NCBI GenBank assembly: GCA_947069175.1
Contig: CAMTDV010000013.1
Coordinates: forward strand, 16,879,412 to 16,943,411
Direction: 5' to 3'
DNA: 64,000 nucleotides
Origin: Scalesia atractyloides
Taxonomy: Eukaryota > Streptophyta > Magnoliopsida > Asterales > Asteraceae
This document shows positions 47,161 through 59,082 of this stretch, one piece after another. The translations under genes and the position numbers were made by a program. The notes beneath the pieces were generated by a model. The model searched no databases, had not been told where the DNA came from, and worked only from the letters and a program-made list of their open reading frames with translations. Each line of letters starts with the position of its first letter. Position 1 is the stretch's first letter.

Positions 47161-47937
47161 TCATTTATTTCCAAATGGGCTAAACCTCCTTAATTCTTCA
47201 TCTGCCTTCTTCTCTTGAGGTGACTTTTTAACCTTCTTCTTCTTGACCGGTTTCTTCTTCGATTCTCCAAACCTACCAACCATAGCACATATTTTTTTGT
47301 TCGGATTCATGTCCACCTTAGGACACTTATCCTTACTGATCGAGTTAGTAAATTTAGGAAAAACATTCAAATTTAGTTCCCAGTCCCTAAATTGCATGCT
47401 TACCGTTCCCGTTACACAGTTTATTATGGCGTTAGCAGTTGCTAGTAACGGTCTACCCAGTATGACTATCGGTTGTGTATCCTCAACACACCCAACATAG
47501 TCAACTACCAAAAAGTCAACTGGGTAATAGCAATCTTCAACCTTCACTATCACATCTTCCACCATCCCCCTTGGATGCGTGGGAGTCTGATCGGCCAACA
47601 CCACGGGGGTGTCAAACTTTTTCAATGGACCAAAATCATATTGGTCGTATAGACTCCCAGGCAAGATACTCACACAAGCTCCAAGATCTAGGAGCGCCCT
47701 CTTAATTTTAAATTTACCAATTTGGATTGGAATCAAAGGGTCTCCCAGATCTTGAGCTTTTGAGGGGATGGCACTCGATAAAATGACACTAACATGAGAT
47801 ATTAAATCAACCGGTTCGGGTAGTTTGTTGTGTCGTTTTTCGGTGCTTAATTCCTTCAAACATTCGACATGAGCAGGATCCTTTATTATGGCATCAAGCA
47901 ATGGTAAATTGATTTTTGCTTGTTTAAAATTTCCCAC
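47161..47937 (-). CDS. Athila-type retropepsin (protease) region of gag-pro
   Basis: A 258-residue open frame. The aspartic protease core shows IKRALLDLGACVSILPGSLY (about residues 78-97), FDTPVVLADQT, PRGMVEDVIVKV and VILGRPLLATANAIINC. The catalytic triplet is DLG in place of the common DTG/DSG, as is usual in Athila proteins. Past NLNVFPKF the protein ends in a lysine-rich tail (KKKPVKKKKVKKSPQEKK) and a stop, where Athila polyproteins would run on to reverse transcriptase. It overlaps the gag ORF upstream by 14 bp in another frame. It looks undamaged, but no partner domains are encoded. Confidence 0.85.
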   Translation of the reverse strand: MGNFKQAKINLPLLDAIIKDPAHVECLKELSTEKRHNKLPEPVDLISHVSVILSSAIPSKAQDLGDPLIPIQIGKFKIKRALLDLGACVSILPGSLYDQYDFGPLKKFDTPVVLADQTPTHPRGMVEDVIVKVEDCYYPVDFLVVDYVGCVEDTQPIVILGRPLLATANAIINCVTGTVSMQFRDWELNLNVFPKFTNSISKDKCPKVDMNPNKKICAMVGRFGESKKKPVKKKKVKKSPQEKKADEELRRFSPFGNK

Positions 47938-50381
47938 CTCTAGTCCTTTGGGGGGTTTGTTTTTTCACTGTTGATGCCTTAATTGGTTTTAATAAAGCCA
48001 ACGGATATGGGATGCTTTCAAACTCCACACCCATATCTTTGGCCCTAGCATGCAAATCAATTAAACAACTTTCACAAAAAGACTTTTTAAATTTCTCCTT
48101 TTCTATTTTTGATTGTGAAATTGTTTCCTGCCCATGTTCGCATTCATCATTAAAATCCTCCACTACACCATCAACAACTTGTGGTAGTGGAGTGCCCTCA
48201 ACACTATAAACCTCATCACATGGAAGAATGCTTACCGCACTAATGTGCACATTTCTCACATTGTTCGTGCTTGAATTTTGATGCTTCGGGTTCACCATAG
48301 TGTCGCTTGGAAGTCTTCCACCGCTTCTCTTGAGTTGGGCCATTTCTTCCGCAAGTTGACCCACTTGCTTCTCCAATGCTTTGTGCGACTTGTCTCGCAC
48401 CTCAAACTCCTTCTTCATCTCCATCTTGATCTCTTGGTTCGAGTCTCTAATCGCGCTCATGATCACGTCAAGCTTGGAGTTCAATGGGTCATCACTACCC
48501 GATTGCGAATTCAAATTACCACCACCATGTCCACCTTGGTTATAACCCCTTTGATAGTTGTTGTTATCATGGTTGTTGTATCCTTGGTTACTTCCTTGGT
48601 TGTAGTTGGACCGTTGGTAACCCCCTTGGTTACTACTTTGGCGGTTTTTGAAATGACGATCCACCTTGGTTACCTGATTGAAAGTTCGGGTTCATTTTAT
48701 TTGCGGCATCACCATACCTAAAGTTAAGATGGTTCCTTAAACCCGGGTGATAAGTGTTGGAGTTCATATCAAATTGCTTTCGATCCCCAAACACTTCACC
48801 TCCTCAGTGGCTTGTGACATATTAACTTGGCACTCCTCGATCCGATGACCAATATCCCCACAATCTTCACAAACGGCGAATTTCATCGCCCCCACATCTT
48901 TCTTCTTCATGCGTGACAACTCCCGTTCTAATGTTTCAATCCGATCCTTAGAACTAGCATCGCGGTCGGGCCAAGACCTTGAGATAGGATGCTTTTTGGC
49001 TCGGTCCGCCATGGCAACCGCCTTGGAATTTTTACTCATTCTCTCCAAGAAATCCCAATCGTCTTCCTCGTGATTGTTCAATAATGTGCCGTTACTTGCC
49101 GATTACAAGTACTTGTGATCTTCGACATCTAACCCCCTTACAAAACACTTTAATAGCTCCCACCTTGGAATTTGATGGTGAGGGCATTTTCGAACAAACT
49201 CCTTGAATCGAGCAAGTGCCTCATGTAACAACTCACCCGACAATTGTTGAAACGACCGAATTTCATCTCGTGCATCATCGGTCTTTTCTATCGATAGTAT
49301 TCATCAAGAAATACTTGTTGCATTTCTGCCTAAGTACGAATGCTATTGGCCGGAAGAGTGAGGAACCACTGCTTAGCCTTGTCCTTTAATGAAAACTGAA
49401 ATAGCCTTAGCTTCACTTCCTCTATCTCGAAATTTTGGCCACCGATCGTACCACATATAGCGGAGAATTCCGCCAAGTGAGTGTATGGTTCGCCATTCGT
49501 CCTACCATTGAAGTGCGGTAGGATGTTAATGTAATTGGTCTTGCACTCGAATGATCACCTCCCTCGAGGTGTAGGCACAATAGGTGAGTCATTTTCGGTG
49601 ATCACCAGTCTAAATCGCCCATTAACACCTCTTGGGCCTTGTTGTTGTTGACGACGTGGACCATTAACTTCTTGATTCATTGGCTGATAATTACCTCTTC
49701 GATCACTACCCCAATCACCTAGATTACCGCCGCCCACAAATTGCGGAATCTGGTTCCGGTTGACATTTTGATTGTAATTGTAACTCCTGTCATTCCGGTT
49801 ACTTTGGTTGTTTCGTGGTTGACGGTTGTTGTCGTAGCCATAGCCTTGGTTGTTCCCCACAAAATTGGCGTTTGGATAGCCAAAATCTTCATACTCAAAC
49901 CCCCGAGCATGATAGAAGTTCCCCATGTTGTTGTCTCCCCATTCATCATCTACAACCCGTTCATTATAGTTTCCACCATCGTCTGAATACTCCGAGTGGA
50001 CGCTCACATGTTCCGGTGATTGATAACCGGGAACGCTATATGGTGCATCGTCGGGAATATTGTTTATCAAATCATCAAGATTGAGAATTGGGCTTTATTC
50101 ATGGGAATGCGATGATTCTGGTTAACCCCACGGTTGGCATTAATGTTTCGGTTGTTGAGATTGGGTAGTAATGAGTTTTTTTCGGTTTTGGTTTGGAGGA
50201 GGAGGTGTGGGTGTACGTTGGCGGTTGTTTTGGTTTCGGGACTACGAGATTGGAATGGTGGTGTTGGTGGTCTTGAGTTGTTACCACCCCCAGATTGATG
50301 GTTTTGGGTGTTTTGATTTTGGGATTGGTAATCGTGATATTGATTTTGGTTGTTGGGTTGGTTGGAGTTATGAGGATCCAT
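47924..50381 (-). pseudogene. Athila-type gag, broken into several frames
   Basis: In order on the minus strand: an N/Q-rich leader starting at 50381; a glycine-asparagine-rich ORF (50070-49555); the Retrotrans_gag core (about 49550-49270) with FNGRTNGEPYTHLAEF and LFQFSLKDKAKQWFLTLPA, interrupted by stops; an ORF 49081-48764 with the zinc knuckle CEDCGDIGHRIEEC (C-X2-C-X4-H-X4-C); and an ORF 48664-47924 with a Q/N/G-rich start and a coiled-coil stretch (MEMKKEFEVRDKSHKALEKQ). At least four frame changes separate these parts, so no intact capsid protein is made from this copy. Confidence 0.85.
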
Positions 50382-50664
50382 TGGAATGGGTCCAAAAGAT
50401 GTGTAGGTGGTGAGTGGTTATTAGGTGGATTAGAGACAAGGGTTGCCTTTAACCGGTTGGCTAGGTTCCTTCTAACGACCCGCTCGATCTTCGGTTCGAA
50501 CATTAACGACGAGGTCCTCCCGGAGTTCCTGTATGCATGCACTACCTGTAACTTGCACAAGTAACACACCCGCGTAATACAAAAGCAAAGACGGTATAAA
50601 GAAAGAAGCAATTTTAGACAGTTAATCACACAATCAAACAAATCCAAACGCAAAGCGCACAAAC

Positions 50665-50682
50665 TCCCCGGCAACGGCGCCA
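50665..50682 (-). other. Athila-type primer binding site
   Basis: Minus-strand TGGCGCCGTTGCCGGGGA lies a few bases inside the LTR end TCCGATCA. This is the tRNA-Asp type primer site used by Athila/Tat elements. Confidence 0.9.
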
Positions 50683-53660
50683 AAATTTGATCGGAGTGTC
50701 ACGCCCCGGTCAAAGATAAAATTTATAAACCCAAATTACCCTTAACAATGTGTCAGTGGTAGTAAGGGGTCGAACCACGAAGAGTTTATGGTTTACGATG
50801 GATGCACTTGATTCTTAATGGTTGTTGTCACAAATTATGAAGCTTGCTATTAGGATTGTTTAAATGTTTGTTTGTTTGAAAGAATGTCGGAATGGTCCGA
50901 CGAAGTTGTTTTTATTACTTAACTAATAACTTGAACAAACGTAATTACTTGATTAAAACAATGATTTGAAAGCAAGGTTCCCACCCGGTTCAACCATTGC
51001 AAAACCTAGGGTTACTAAACAATTTTAGATTGATTCAATTGAATTTGTCATTAACAGTTTTGATATCACAAAGCTTAGATGCTAATTGCTATCACGCATA
51101 TGACGGACCACAACACACTTTGTTACTTCGGACAAATAATCCCTTTTGAAAGATAAGGCATAAATACACAAACTTGTTTAACAAAGTCAAATTTTATCAT
51201 CATTCGACAATTCGCAAATATAGTCCAAATGTAGGACAGTTATCAATCAATTCAAAATACAATTCAATTTGTCACAAATCAACCAAAAACATAAAGCAAC
51301 CTAAATCTTACAAATGTTTACACCGGGGTGAAACCCTCGAAGATTAGCCGCTCATGACGAACGAAACTTGATCACCGGATGATTGAAACTCAAAATCGAA
51401 CATTTGGAAGCCTTGATGGTGATGATTAGGGTTTGAATGAATGATAATGGTGAAGGAATGACGAGGGAGATGATGATGGAATTGGATTAGGGTTATGATC
51501 AATGATGATGGATTGGATGATTGGATGGAAGGGATGGATTGGAGATGATACGAGATGATGGTTGGGTGTTGCTAGGCTCCAAGGACAAGTTCAAACCTTC
51601 AAAACTTCGTAACTCCCTTTGGAAAACCCAAAACACAAGTTATATCCCATCCAAAATTGAATTTCAGCGACAGATATATAGGAGGGGCGTCGCCGACGGC
51701 CTCCGGTTGGTCTGGTTCTTCTCCGACGCTCTAATCCACTGTCTACGAACATTTTTGGCCGATGGAGCTATCTGAGGGGCGTCCTGGGCCGTCGGAGACG
51801 CCCCTCTCTAAATCCTGTTAATCCACTGGGAGCATGAATGTAATTTCTAAAAATTGGAGACTATAGGTGTTATTTTACAAGACCACACGGAGCATACATG
51901 CATTTTACTCTTGTATTTATTTAAATATACGTAAGTAGTATAAAAACATTTTAAAGTTTATAACACATTATTTTGAAATCATATAAAACCAAACGGTATT
52001 TAGTTATTTATTGGAATATGCATGGGTTTTGTTCCCAATGTCCCAAAAACTTTTGTTTTGCCGTTAAGAAAGGACTAAAAAACGTTGTGTAGAAGACTCA
52101 AAAGTGAGTGCACGCATTGAATATCAAGGTCATTTCCACCCTGGCGCTTGTCTTTGTTGTTAGATATTCGCTTGGAAATTTAAATAACCAAAAGTTACGT
52201 GAAAGAAGACAAAAAAAAATAAAGGATGGGGATGCCAGATGACATCCACCTATTAGTGGCACCGCCCACAACGACCAATCCTGAAGAACAAGTCACACCC
52301 TTTGAAATTGTATATATATATATAATTATTCTCGTAAGTCGTGAAGTATTACAAGCATGGTATTTGTTATTCTACTTGCATTCTATCATACAAAGTTGTT
52401 GTGTTACATCATAATCATCATCGTTGAGGGTTGTGAAAGTGTAGTGGTTATCGATGGAGGGAGCAATGAAGGGGTAATGGCCTCATGGGCTCCTTTTGTA
52501 AGTGTGACTGTTTGTTGAATTATTGGTGTAAACATAAAAAATATACAGTTACGAAAAATAAACTAAAACTAATAGGTATTTTAAATTCACAATGATTGCT
52601 ATAAGTTGTGGAAAATTTGAAAAGTGAAACTACAACATTCATAGGTTGTTAATAGCATTAACATTGGAGCCTATTTTATATAATATAAAGGAAGAAATAG
52701 AAGAAACAACGAAAACACCACTACTTTGGATCTCTATAGTAGAGAAAGTTTTATAGATATTAGAGTAAACCTCTATATTTAAAGGCCCATATCTAAGCCC
52801 ATGGTCATAGCTTAAGTAAGGCGTGAGGGGGCAGCCGACCCCCTGAACTTTTCGCTCGGTAGTGGAGAGTATGTAGTTTTCGTATAGAAATTTTTTGGTA
52901 TATACGTTTCGACCCTCGGTTTATTAGAAATTTCTAGGTCCGGTGACTTCCGCGCTTCACCACTGTCCAAGCCTCTATATTTTTGTTGTGAGTGTGTAGG
53001 AAAGACAAAATAATAAAATAAGTGATTGTGAATATGATAGAGATATAGATAGAAACTTGGATGTAGATGTTTTTTGAAAAGTAAACATAATTTAGATAAA
53101 TATGTGTTTTTTTATTAAATTCTATTGATTAAATTGTAAGATGAATATTTATTGTAACAATTTTAACCAAAATAAATTTGTTAAGTATTACACAAAACAA
53201 TAAGTGTCTGATTCAAAACTAGAAAACTGAAGTTATATGTAGATATACTAATTAAATGATATTTCAAGAGAAAATAAAAAAAATCTCATCATTTTGGGTG
53301 TGGTATACATCTATAGTAAAAACAATTTTACATGTGTGTGACACTTTTGTAGTTTTTCTACATATACTTGTATAGGGAAGTGTAGAATACAATTACCTTT
53401 ATCCTACATTCTGTACGCGACACCAAGATCATGCCCCGCGTCAGTTTTAATTTTTCTCTAATAAGGGCAAATTAGATATTTATAATAATTAAGCAGGGTA
53501 AATTAGACATCTACTATCTGCAGGAGAATATTGCGAGTTCTTTATACCCATTATCCCAGTAATTATGATCCGAATCAGTTTCAAATATTCTCCATTTCTT
53601 AAACTATCCAAATTGCGGTTAAAGGTCTGAGTTTAGGGTTCCAATCGATTATTGTGTTCA

Positions 53661-53796
53661 ATGGATCCACAGAGCAGTAATGCACGAAGCACAGGCGATA
53701 TTGAAATTGAAGATGCTGAAGTCCATGGCGATCGCGATGCGTCTAAACAAGTGAGAAATCCGACATCTATAAACGTTCTATTAGACGATCAGATCA
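53661..53796 (+). pseudogene. Captured first-exon fragment, right copy
   Basis: Same 45-codon open stretch as 43633-43768, with the donor GTAAGT and the chromovirus LTR starting at 53803. It could be the true first exon of a host gene whose intron received the chromovirus, or part of the Athila LTR. No later exon is visible in the window. Confidence 0.5.
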
Positions 53797-54819
53797 GTAA
53801 GTTGTCACACCCTGATCCGTAGCGGATAAGGTAGTCGGGAAATGATTGGGTTTTCATCAAAGCTCATGACATTTACTATAAAGTTTCATATTTATTAATT
53901 CAAATTAGAAGGAGAAATTCCATCAAACACATTAACCATACAAGCACAAGATTGTTCTAAACATGACATATATGTAAACTCTTTATTTTTCTTCTAAGGC
54001 CAATCCCTATGTGTTCCTTGCTTCAACCTGTCCACCTGTATCATGTGTAAAAATAAAGTTTTGGGTCAACAAAAGTTGGCGAGTGAATCCCATTTAATCA
54101 TTTGAAAGAAATAATTATGTTAATTAATTTAATAAAAATGTGCATAACCAAGTATGAGCAAACGTATACGTAAACTATTCACAAAACCACATAAATATCT
54201 AACAATGAGCACGTAAGCATGATAAATGGTGTGATATGAGATCAAGGCTCAATCAAACGGGCCGATCTAATTAGGCAACGCGATGCTCTACTCGTATTCA
54301 ACGAGGAACTGGTGGGCCTAATATGAATGCTTGACTGAAATGAGAAAATTTAACACATATAACAATAATCCAAAATTACATAACACGTTAAATCATATAA
54401 TGGTAGTAGCACAAGTGTTTGAATAAACTATAATAAACGGCACATGATAACCCCAAAACATGAATAAAAAGGGGAAGTTTGTAAGAATTCACTCACAGTG
54501 GGTGTGTTTCTTGAGTTGATAACAAATGCGCACGATTAAAGATTCCAACCGACGAGAAAACTAACCTAAATAATCGCGTAATAATTCGGTAAATATATTT
54601 CTTTTATTTGGAATTAATATTTTTATTTTAGGACTTTTATTAGACTTTTAAGACTTTCTATAAAATTTATTACAAATTTAAAGCTTAAAAAGTCTTATTT
54701 TTATAGGTATTTTTTTTTGGATTTTTAGAGCAAAAATAAAGAAAATATCTATTAAAAAAATATTCCCTTTTCAGGGTTGAACCGGGTTAAACTGGCTGGA
54801 CTGTGCGATTATTGGCATC

Positions 54820-54890
54820 GTGTAAGGATCGAACTCGCGACCTCCCGTAGACGTGCACGCAGCTCTACCAACTGAGCTATGTGTCTAACC
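54820..54890 (-). ncRNA. tRNA-like module R1
   Basis: Minus-strand TAGCTCAGTTGGTAGAGC and GAGTTCGATCC, as in L1. Confidence 0.55.
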
Positions 54891-54904
54891 CAAAATAATC
54901 TGGA

Positions 54905-54936
<32 letters not shown>

Positions 54937-55012
54937 GCTAACTAGACCAAACTATATTTTAGTTTTATTTTAAAAAGGTGTGATTTATTTCAGAATGCAT
55001 ATAACCGTGCTC

Positions 55013-55085
55013 AGACCCGGCTCGAACTCGTGACCTCAGACTTGTTTTGCACACAGCCCTACCAACTGGGCTGTGTGATTAACCC
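55013..55085 (-). ncRNA. tRNA-like module R2
   Basis: Minus-strand CAGCCCAGTTGGTAGGGC and GAGTTCGAGCC, as in L2, about 190 bp after R1. Confidence 0.5.
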
Positions 55086-55182
55086 GGTATAAACTAAATT
55101 TTAATTACTTATATATACTTACTCGGTTAAATCATAATTTTACTTATTTAAAAAGGTTTGTTATATGAACGGATCGTTGCAC

Positions 55183-55256
55183 ACGAGGAGATTCGAACCA
55201 GGTACTCTTGTTTGTAATGCATACAGTTCACCACTAAACTGTGTATCTAACCCGGT
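55183..55256 (-). ncRNA. tRNA-like module R3
   Basis: Minus-strand ACAGTTTAGTGGTGAAC and TGGTTCGAATCTCC, about 165 bp after R2. It has no left-copy counterpart because homology stops at its edge. Confidence 0.55.
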
Positions 55257-55823
55257 TTAATCTATGATTTTTATTATCCTTATAGACTGTTTCATCTTCA
55301 TCTTCTTCATGATTTACTACCCAGAACCCAATTGTTAATCCAATTGTACATATTGGATTAACCAATTTATTATAACTAATCACGAAACAAAAAGGAAATA
55401 AGAGGATTTAAGTACTTATACCGAAACAGAAGGGCGTTATGATTTTTCCGATTGAATTCCGGCGAAAACACAGTTTCAGGCGAATTTGAAGCAGTGAGGT
55501 TATCTCGAGAGTTTTAGAAAGATGATTGGGTTGTGAGCAAGTTCAATTGAGGGGCATGATTGCTATTTATAGTGCTAAAAGGGCAGTTATGCTTTTAGTT
55601 TCAAATATTGGAGTTAAAGCTCGATGATTTCAGTCGGTTTCACACGAATTGATTCCGAATTTCAGTTAAACTTGATGATTAACATCAGTTACAAGCGCTA
55701 ATCAAGAACAACGGCTAATTGGATTTGATCATGCTCCGACTGTTATTGATTCTGCGATTTGAATTGCAGGTTTGACGGTTGTTTCAGTATAAGGTTTAAT
55801 TGTTTTCAGATTTGATCACAAGT

Positions 55824-55895
55824 GCGTGTGTAGCTCAGTGGTGTGGAGTGTGTGTTCATTCAATGGGGACCCTGGTTCGAAACTTGTGGTCACCC
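55824..55895 (+). ncRNA. tRNA-like module R4 (opposite strand)
   Basis: Plus-strand TAGCTCAGTGGTGTGG (55831-55846) and CTGGTTCGAAAC (55872-55883) are spaced as box A and box B. Confidence 0.5.
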
Positions 55896-56113
55896 TTTAT
55901 ATTTATTTTTATTACTTTTAATTTATTAATTATTATCATTATTGGTTTTTATTTATTATTTATTATTTTAACCCTTTTTATTTATTTATTACTTAATGAC
56001 ATTAATCTAACGAATTTGAACTACTAACTTAAATATATAAGGAATCCTCATATCATATATTTGAATTTTTAAACGGAGCGGGTTTTAGAACCCGTTTTAC
56101 AACGAATGTTACA

Positions 56114-56128
56114 GTATCCCCTACTTTT
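56114..56128 (-). other. Polypurine tract of the chromovirus
   Basis: Minus-strand AAAAGTAGGGGATAC lies directly before the LTR start TGTAACATT, preceded by the GGACGAAATTT wording common to this group. Confidence 0.8.
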
Positions 56129-56147
56129 AAAAATTTCGTCCTGGAAT

Positions 56148-58424
56148 TTAAGCAGTAGTAGGTGTAACTTGAAAGAGTTGCGGGTATTTTTCACGCATTG
56201 AGTCTTCGCGTTCCCACGTAAACTCAGGTCCTCGTTTTGACTCCCAACGCACCCTGACTATTGGATTTCGACTTCGTCTTAAACGCTTCTCACCGAAGTC
56301 CATGATTTCTACTGGTCGTTCTACGAAGTGCATTGATTCATCAATCTGAATATCTTCCAACGGTATATGAAGGTTTTCATCGGCTAGGCACTTTTTCAAG
56401 TTAGATACATGGAACGTGGGATGAATTCTGTTGAGTTCTTCTGGTAAGTCAAGCTTGTAGGCTTAAGGACCAACTCTCTCGAGTATTTTGAATGGTCCCC
56501 CATAGCGTGGTGCTAGCTTGCCTTTTGTCCAAAACGAACCACTCCCTTCCATGGTGATACTTTCAAAAGTACTTGATCGCCAACACAAAACTCAAGTGGC
56601 TTTCGTCGTTTATCAGCGTAACTCTTTTGACGACTCTGAGGTGCTAGAAGATTATTGCGGATTTGAAGAATCTTATCGGTTGTTTCTTGGATCAATTCAG
56701 GTCCAGTGATTTGTGCTTCATTGATTTCGTGCCAACACACAGGAGATCGGCACTTACGACCATATAATGCTTCTAAAGGAGCCATACCGATGCTTGAATG
56801 ATAGCTATTGTTGTACGAAAATTCAACTAATGGTAGATGAGTATCCCCAATAGCCCTTGAAATGGATGACACATGCTCGCAACATGTCTTCAAGAGTCTG
56901 TATGGTGCGCTCAGATTGACCATCGGTTTGAGGGTGAAAGGCGGTGCTAAGATCTAAGCGTGTACCTAAGGCTGATTGCACAGCTTGTCATGTTCGTGAA
57001 GTAAAACGTCCATCTCGATCCGAAATGATACTTAAAGGTACACCGTGTCGACTTCCGATTTCATCAATATAAATACGAGCTAACTTCTCGTTTTTATAGT
57101 CTTCGCGGATTGGAATGAAGTGAGCTGATTTGGTAAGACGATCCACGATAACCCAAATCGTATCGTGCCCATTGGAAGTGCGAGGTAACCCGGTAATGAA
57201 GTCCATGGTTATGTTTTCCCACTTCCAAACGGGTATTTCAGGTTGAACGAGTAATCCTGAAGGTCTTTGATGTTCAGCTTTAACCTTAGAACATGTGAGG
57301 CACTTGGAGACAAAAATTGCGATATCCTTCTTCATGCCAGGCCACCACTAAGAGTATCGTAGGTCTTGATACATCTTATCACCACCTGGATGTATAGAGT
57401 ATCGTGTTTTGTGAGCCTCATTCATGAGAAAAGTACGAAGATTGTCACGATCAGGTACCCAAATACGATTTAAGTAGTAAAGGATACCATCGGACTTGGA
57501 TTCTAACTTGATTTCAGCTCCACAAGATAATTCATCTCGTACATCATTTTCTGTGACAGAAGTATGTTGAGCTGCGCGAATGCGGTTTTGAAGGTCAGTC
57601 ACGATTTGTGAACACAAGAGATGAATAGAGTTAGCATACTCTTTTCGGCTAAGAGCATCAGCCACAACATTTGCTTTTCTTGGATGATAACGGATTTCAC
57701 AATCATAATCATTCAAGAGTTCGACCCATCATCGTTGCCTCATGTATAACTCTTTTTGATTGAGGATATGTTGAAGGCTCTTGTGGTTAGTGTAAATTTC
57801 ACACTTGGTACCATAGAGATAATGTCTCCATATCTTTAGAGCGAACACGACTGCTCTGAGTTCTAGGTCATGAGTAGTGTAATTCTTCTCGTGGACTTTG
57901 AGTTACCTTGAGGCGTAGGCTATCACCTTTCCTCTTTGCATTAAGACACACCCTAGTCCCTGTCCTGATGCATCACAATAGACCACAAAGTCTTCACAAC
58001 CATCAGGGAGTGAGAATAGGTGCATCACAAAGCTTTTGCTTCAAGGTTTGAAAAGCCTCTTCCTGCTTGGGCCCCTAAATGAAGGGCTTGCCCTTATGAG
58101 TCAAGTCTTTGAGTGGTAAAGCAATACGAGAGAAATTGGCGATGAAACGTCGATAAGAACCAGCTAAACCAAGGAATGATCTAACTTTGGTGGGAGTGCG
58201 TGGAGCTTGCCATTCTTGAACTGCTTTAATCTTTGCAGGGTTGACATGAATTCCTTTGTCGTTGATAACGTGACCAAGAAATTGAACTTCCTTTAACCAG
58301 AATTCACATTTCGAAAACTTAGCGTAGAGCTTTTCGGTTCTCAAAAGTGTTAGGAGAAGTCAAAGGTGTCGCTCATGATCGAATTTGGTCTTGGAATAAA
58401 TAAGGATGCCATCAATGAAGACAA
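56148..58424 (-). pseudogene. Chromovirus pol 3' half (RT end, RNase H, integrase, chromodomain), decayed
   Basis: Read on the minus strand: end of reverse transcriptase from VFIDGILIYSK (catalytic FIDD changed to FIDG) with FSKCEFWLKEVQFLGHVI; RNase H (about 58070-57700) with CDASGQGLGCVLMQRG and ending ADALSRKE; integrase zinc part (about 57430-57290) with CLTCSKVKAEHQRPSG; integrase core (IWVIVDRLTKSAHFIPI, SIISDRDGRF); the GPY/F-type part; and a C-terminal chromodomain (about 56340-56150: RNPIVRVRWESKRGPEFTWE). A stop replaces the tyrosine before WWPG near 57348, and several frameshifts occur (57720, 57000, 56930, 56460). Upstream RT, protease and gag are cut off at about 58424. Confidence 0.9.
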
Positions 58425-58587
58425 AAAGAAAAGGATAGTAGTCCATCTAGACACTGATCCCGGTATAGGAGAGGAAGAGGATGATGACTTAGAAGATGTT
58501 GATGGAGAGGAAGAGGGTGATGAGGTAGATGAAGGTGATTACGGTGATTCTGATGAATGGGAAGAGTTTAACGAGGAGGATGAATGA
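58425..58587 (+). pseudogene. Acidic C-terminal ORF fragment
   Basis: After KKRIVVHLDTDPGIGEE the frame is dominated by D and E (for example EEEDDDLEDVDGEEEGDEVD) and ends EEFNEEDE and TGA at 58587. The start is lost at the junction with the pol remnant. Such tails occur in many nuclear proteins; I cannot assign a family. Confidence 0.45.
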
Positions 58588-59082
58588 TTGTTGAACAACA
58601 ATTATATACCTTTTTATAGTTTTTTTTCTGTGTATTACATTCCCTTTACATAGCATGCGGTTATGTAGTTTACATAACATTCTGTTTTACATAATTTTGG
58701 TGTTTTTAGTTTGTAACAGATTGAGTTGCAATATATAACGTGTTTTTAGATGAGTCTAGATAAACAACTTGATTTTATACAACTTGCGGGTGGAAGTTCC
58801 CAACAGGCGGTTTCAATTTTTGCATCAAAGTAGATGGAAATATCACCCGCAAGTTTATCATCATCGGCTATCAAACATGTTTAATTGTTATATTATTTCA
58901 TTCCACAATTTTTACGATTATCAAATCCGAGTATTCAGAATCAAGTGATAGGATAATTCAGCAGTTATATATACTATTTGAAAACCATAAACATCTCATT
59001 GTTTAACATCAAACATCATAAACACCAACCGCAAGTTCAGAAAATAAAAAAAATAAAGGGCTTTATCAAACACTCATACCAT

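Larger units (their letters stand above)
50688..55186 (-). repeat. 5' LTR of the Athila-type element (right copy), continuing into a chromovirus LTR
   Basis: It starts TGATCGGAGTG and follows the left copy nearly base for base for 4.5 kb, with scattered substitutions and small indels. It leaves homology at 55186 and goes on without a break into the rest of a chromovirus LTR (to 56113), while the expected LTR terminus GATCACGCATCA is absent. Confidence 0.75.
53803..56113 (-). repeat. 3' LTR of a chromovirus (Tekay-like Ty3), 2.3 kb
   Basis: Plus-strand ends are TGTCACACCC and AATGTTACA, i.e. TGTAACATT...GGGTGTGACA on the element strand. The polypurine tract follows on the right. A related LTR begins at 62938. 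It contains four tRNA-like modules. Confidence 0.85.

Noticed and set aside
50171..50564. Plus-strand open frames opposite the Athila gag leader.
   Set aside because: Shadows of the N/Q-rich gag leader; composition explains them.
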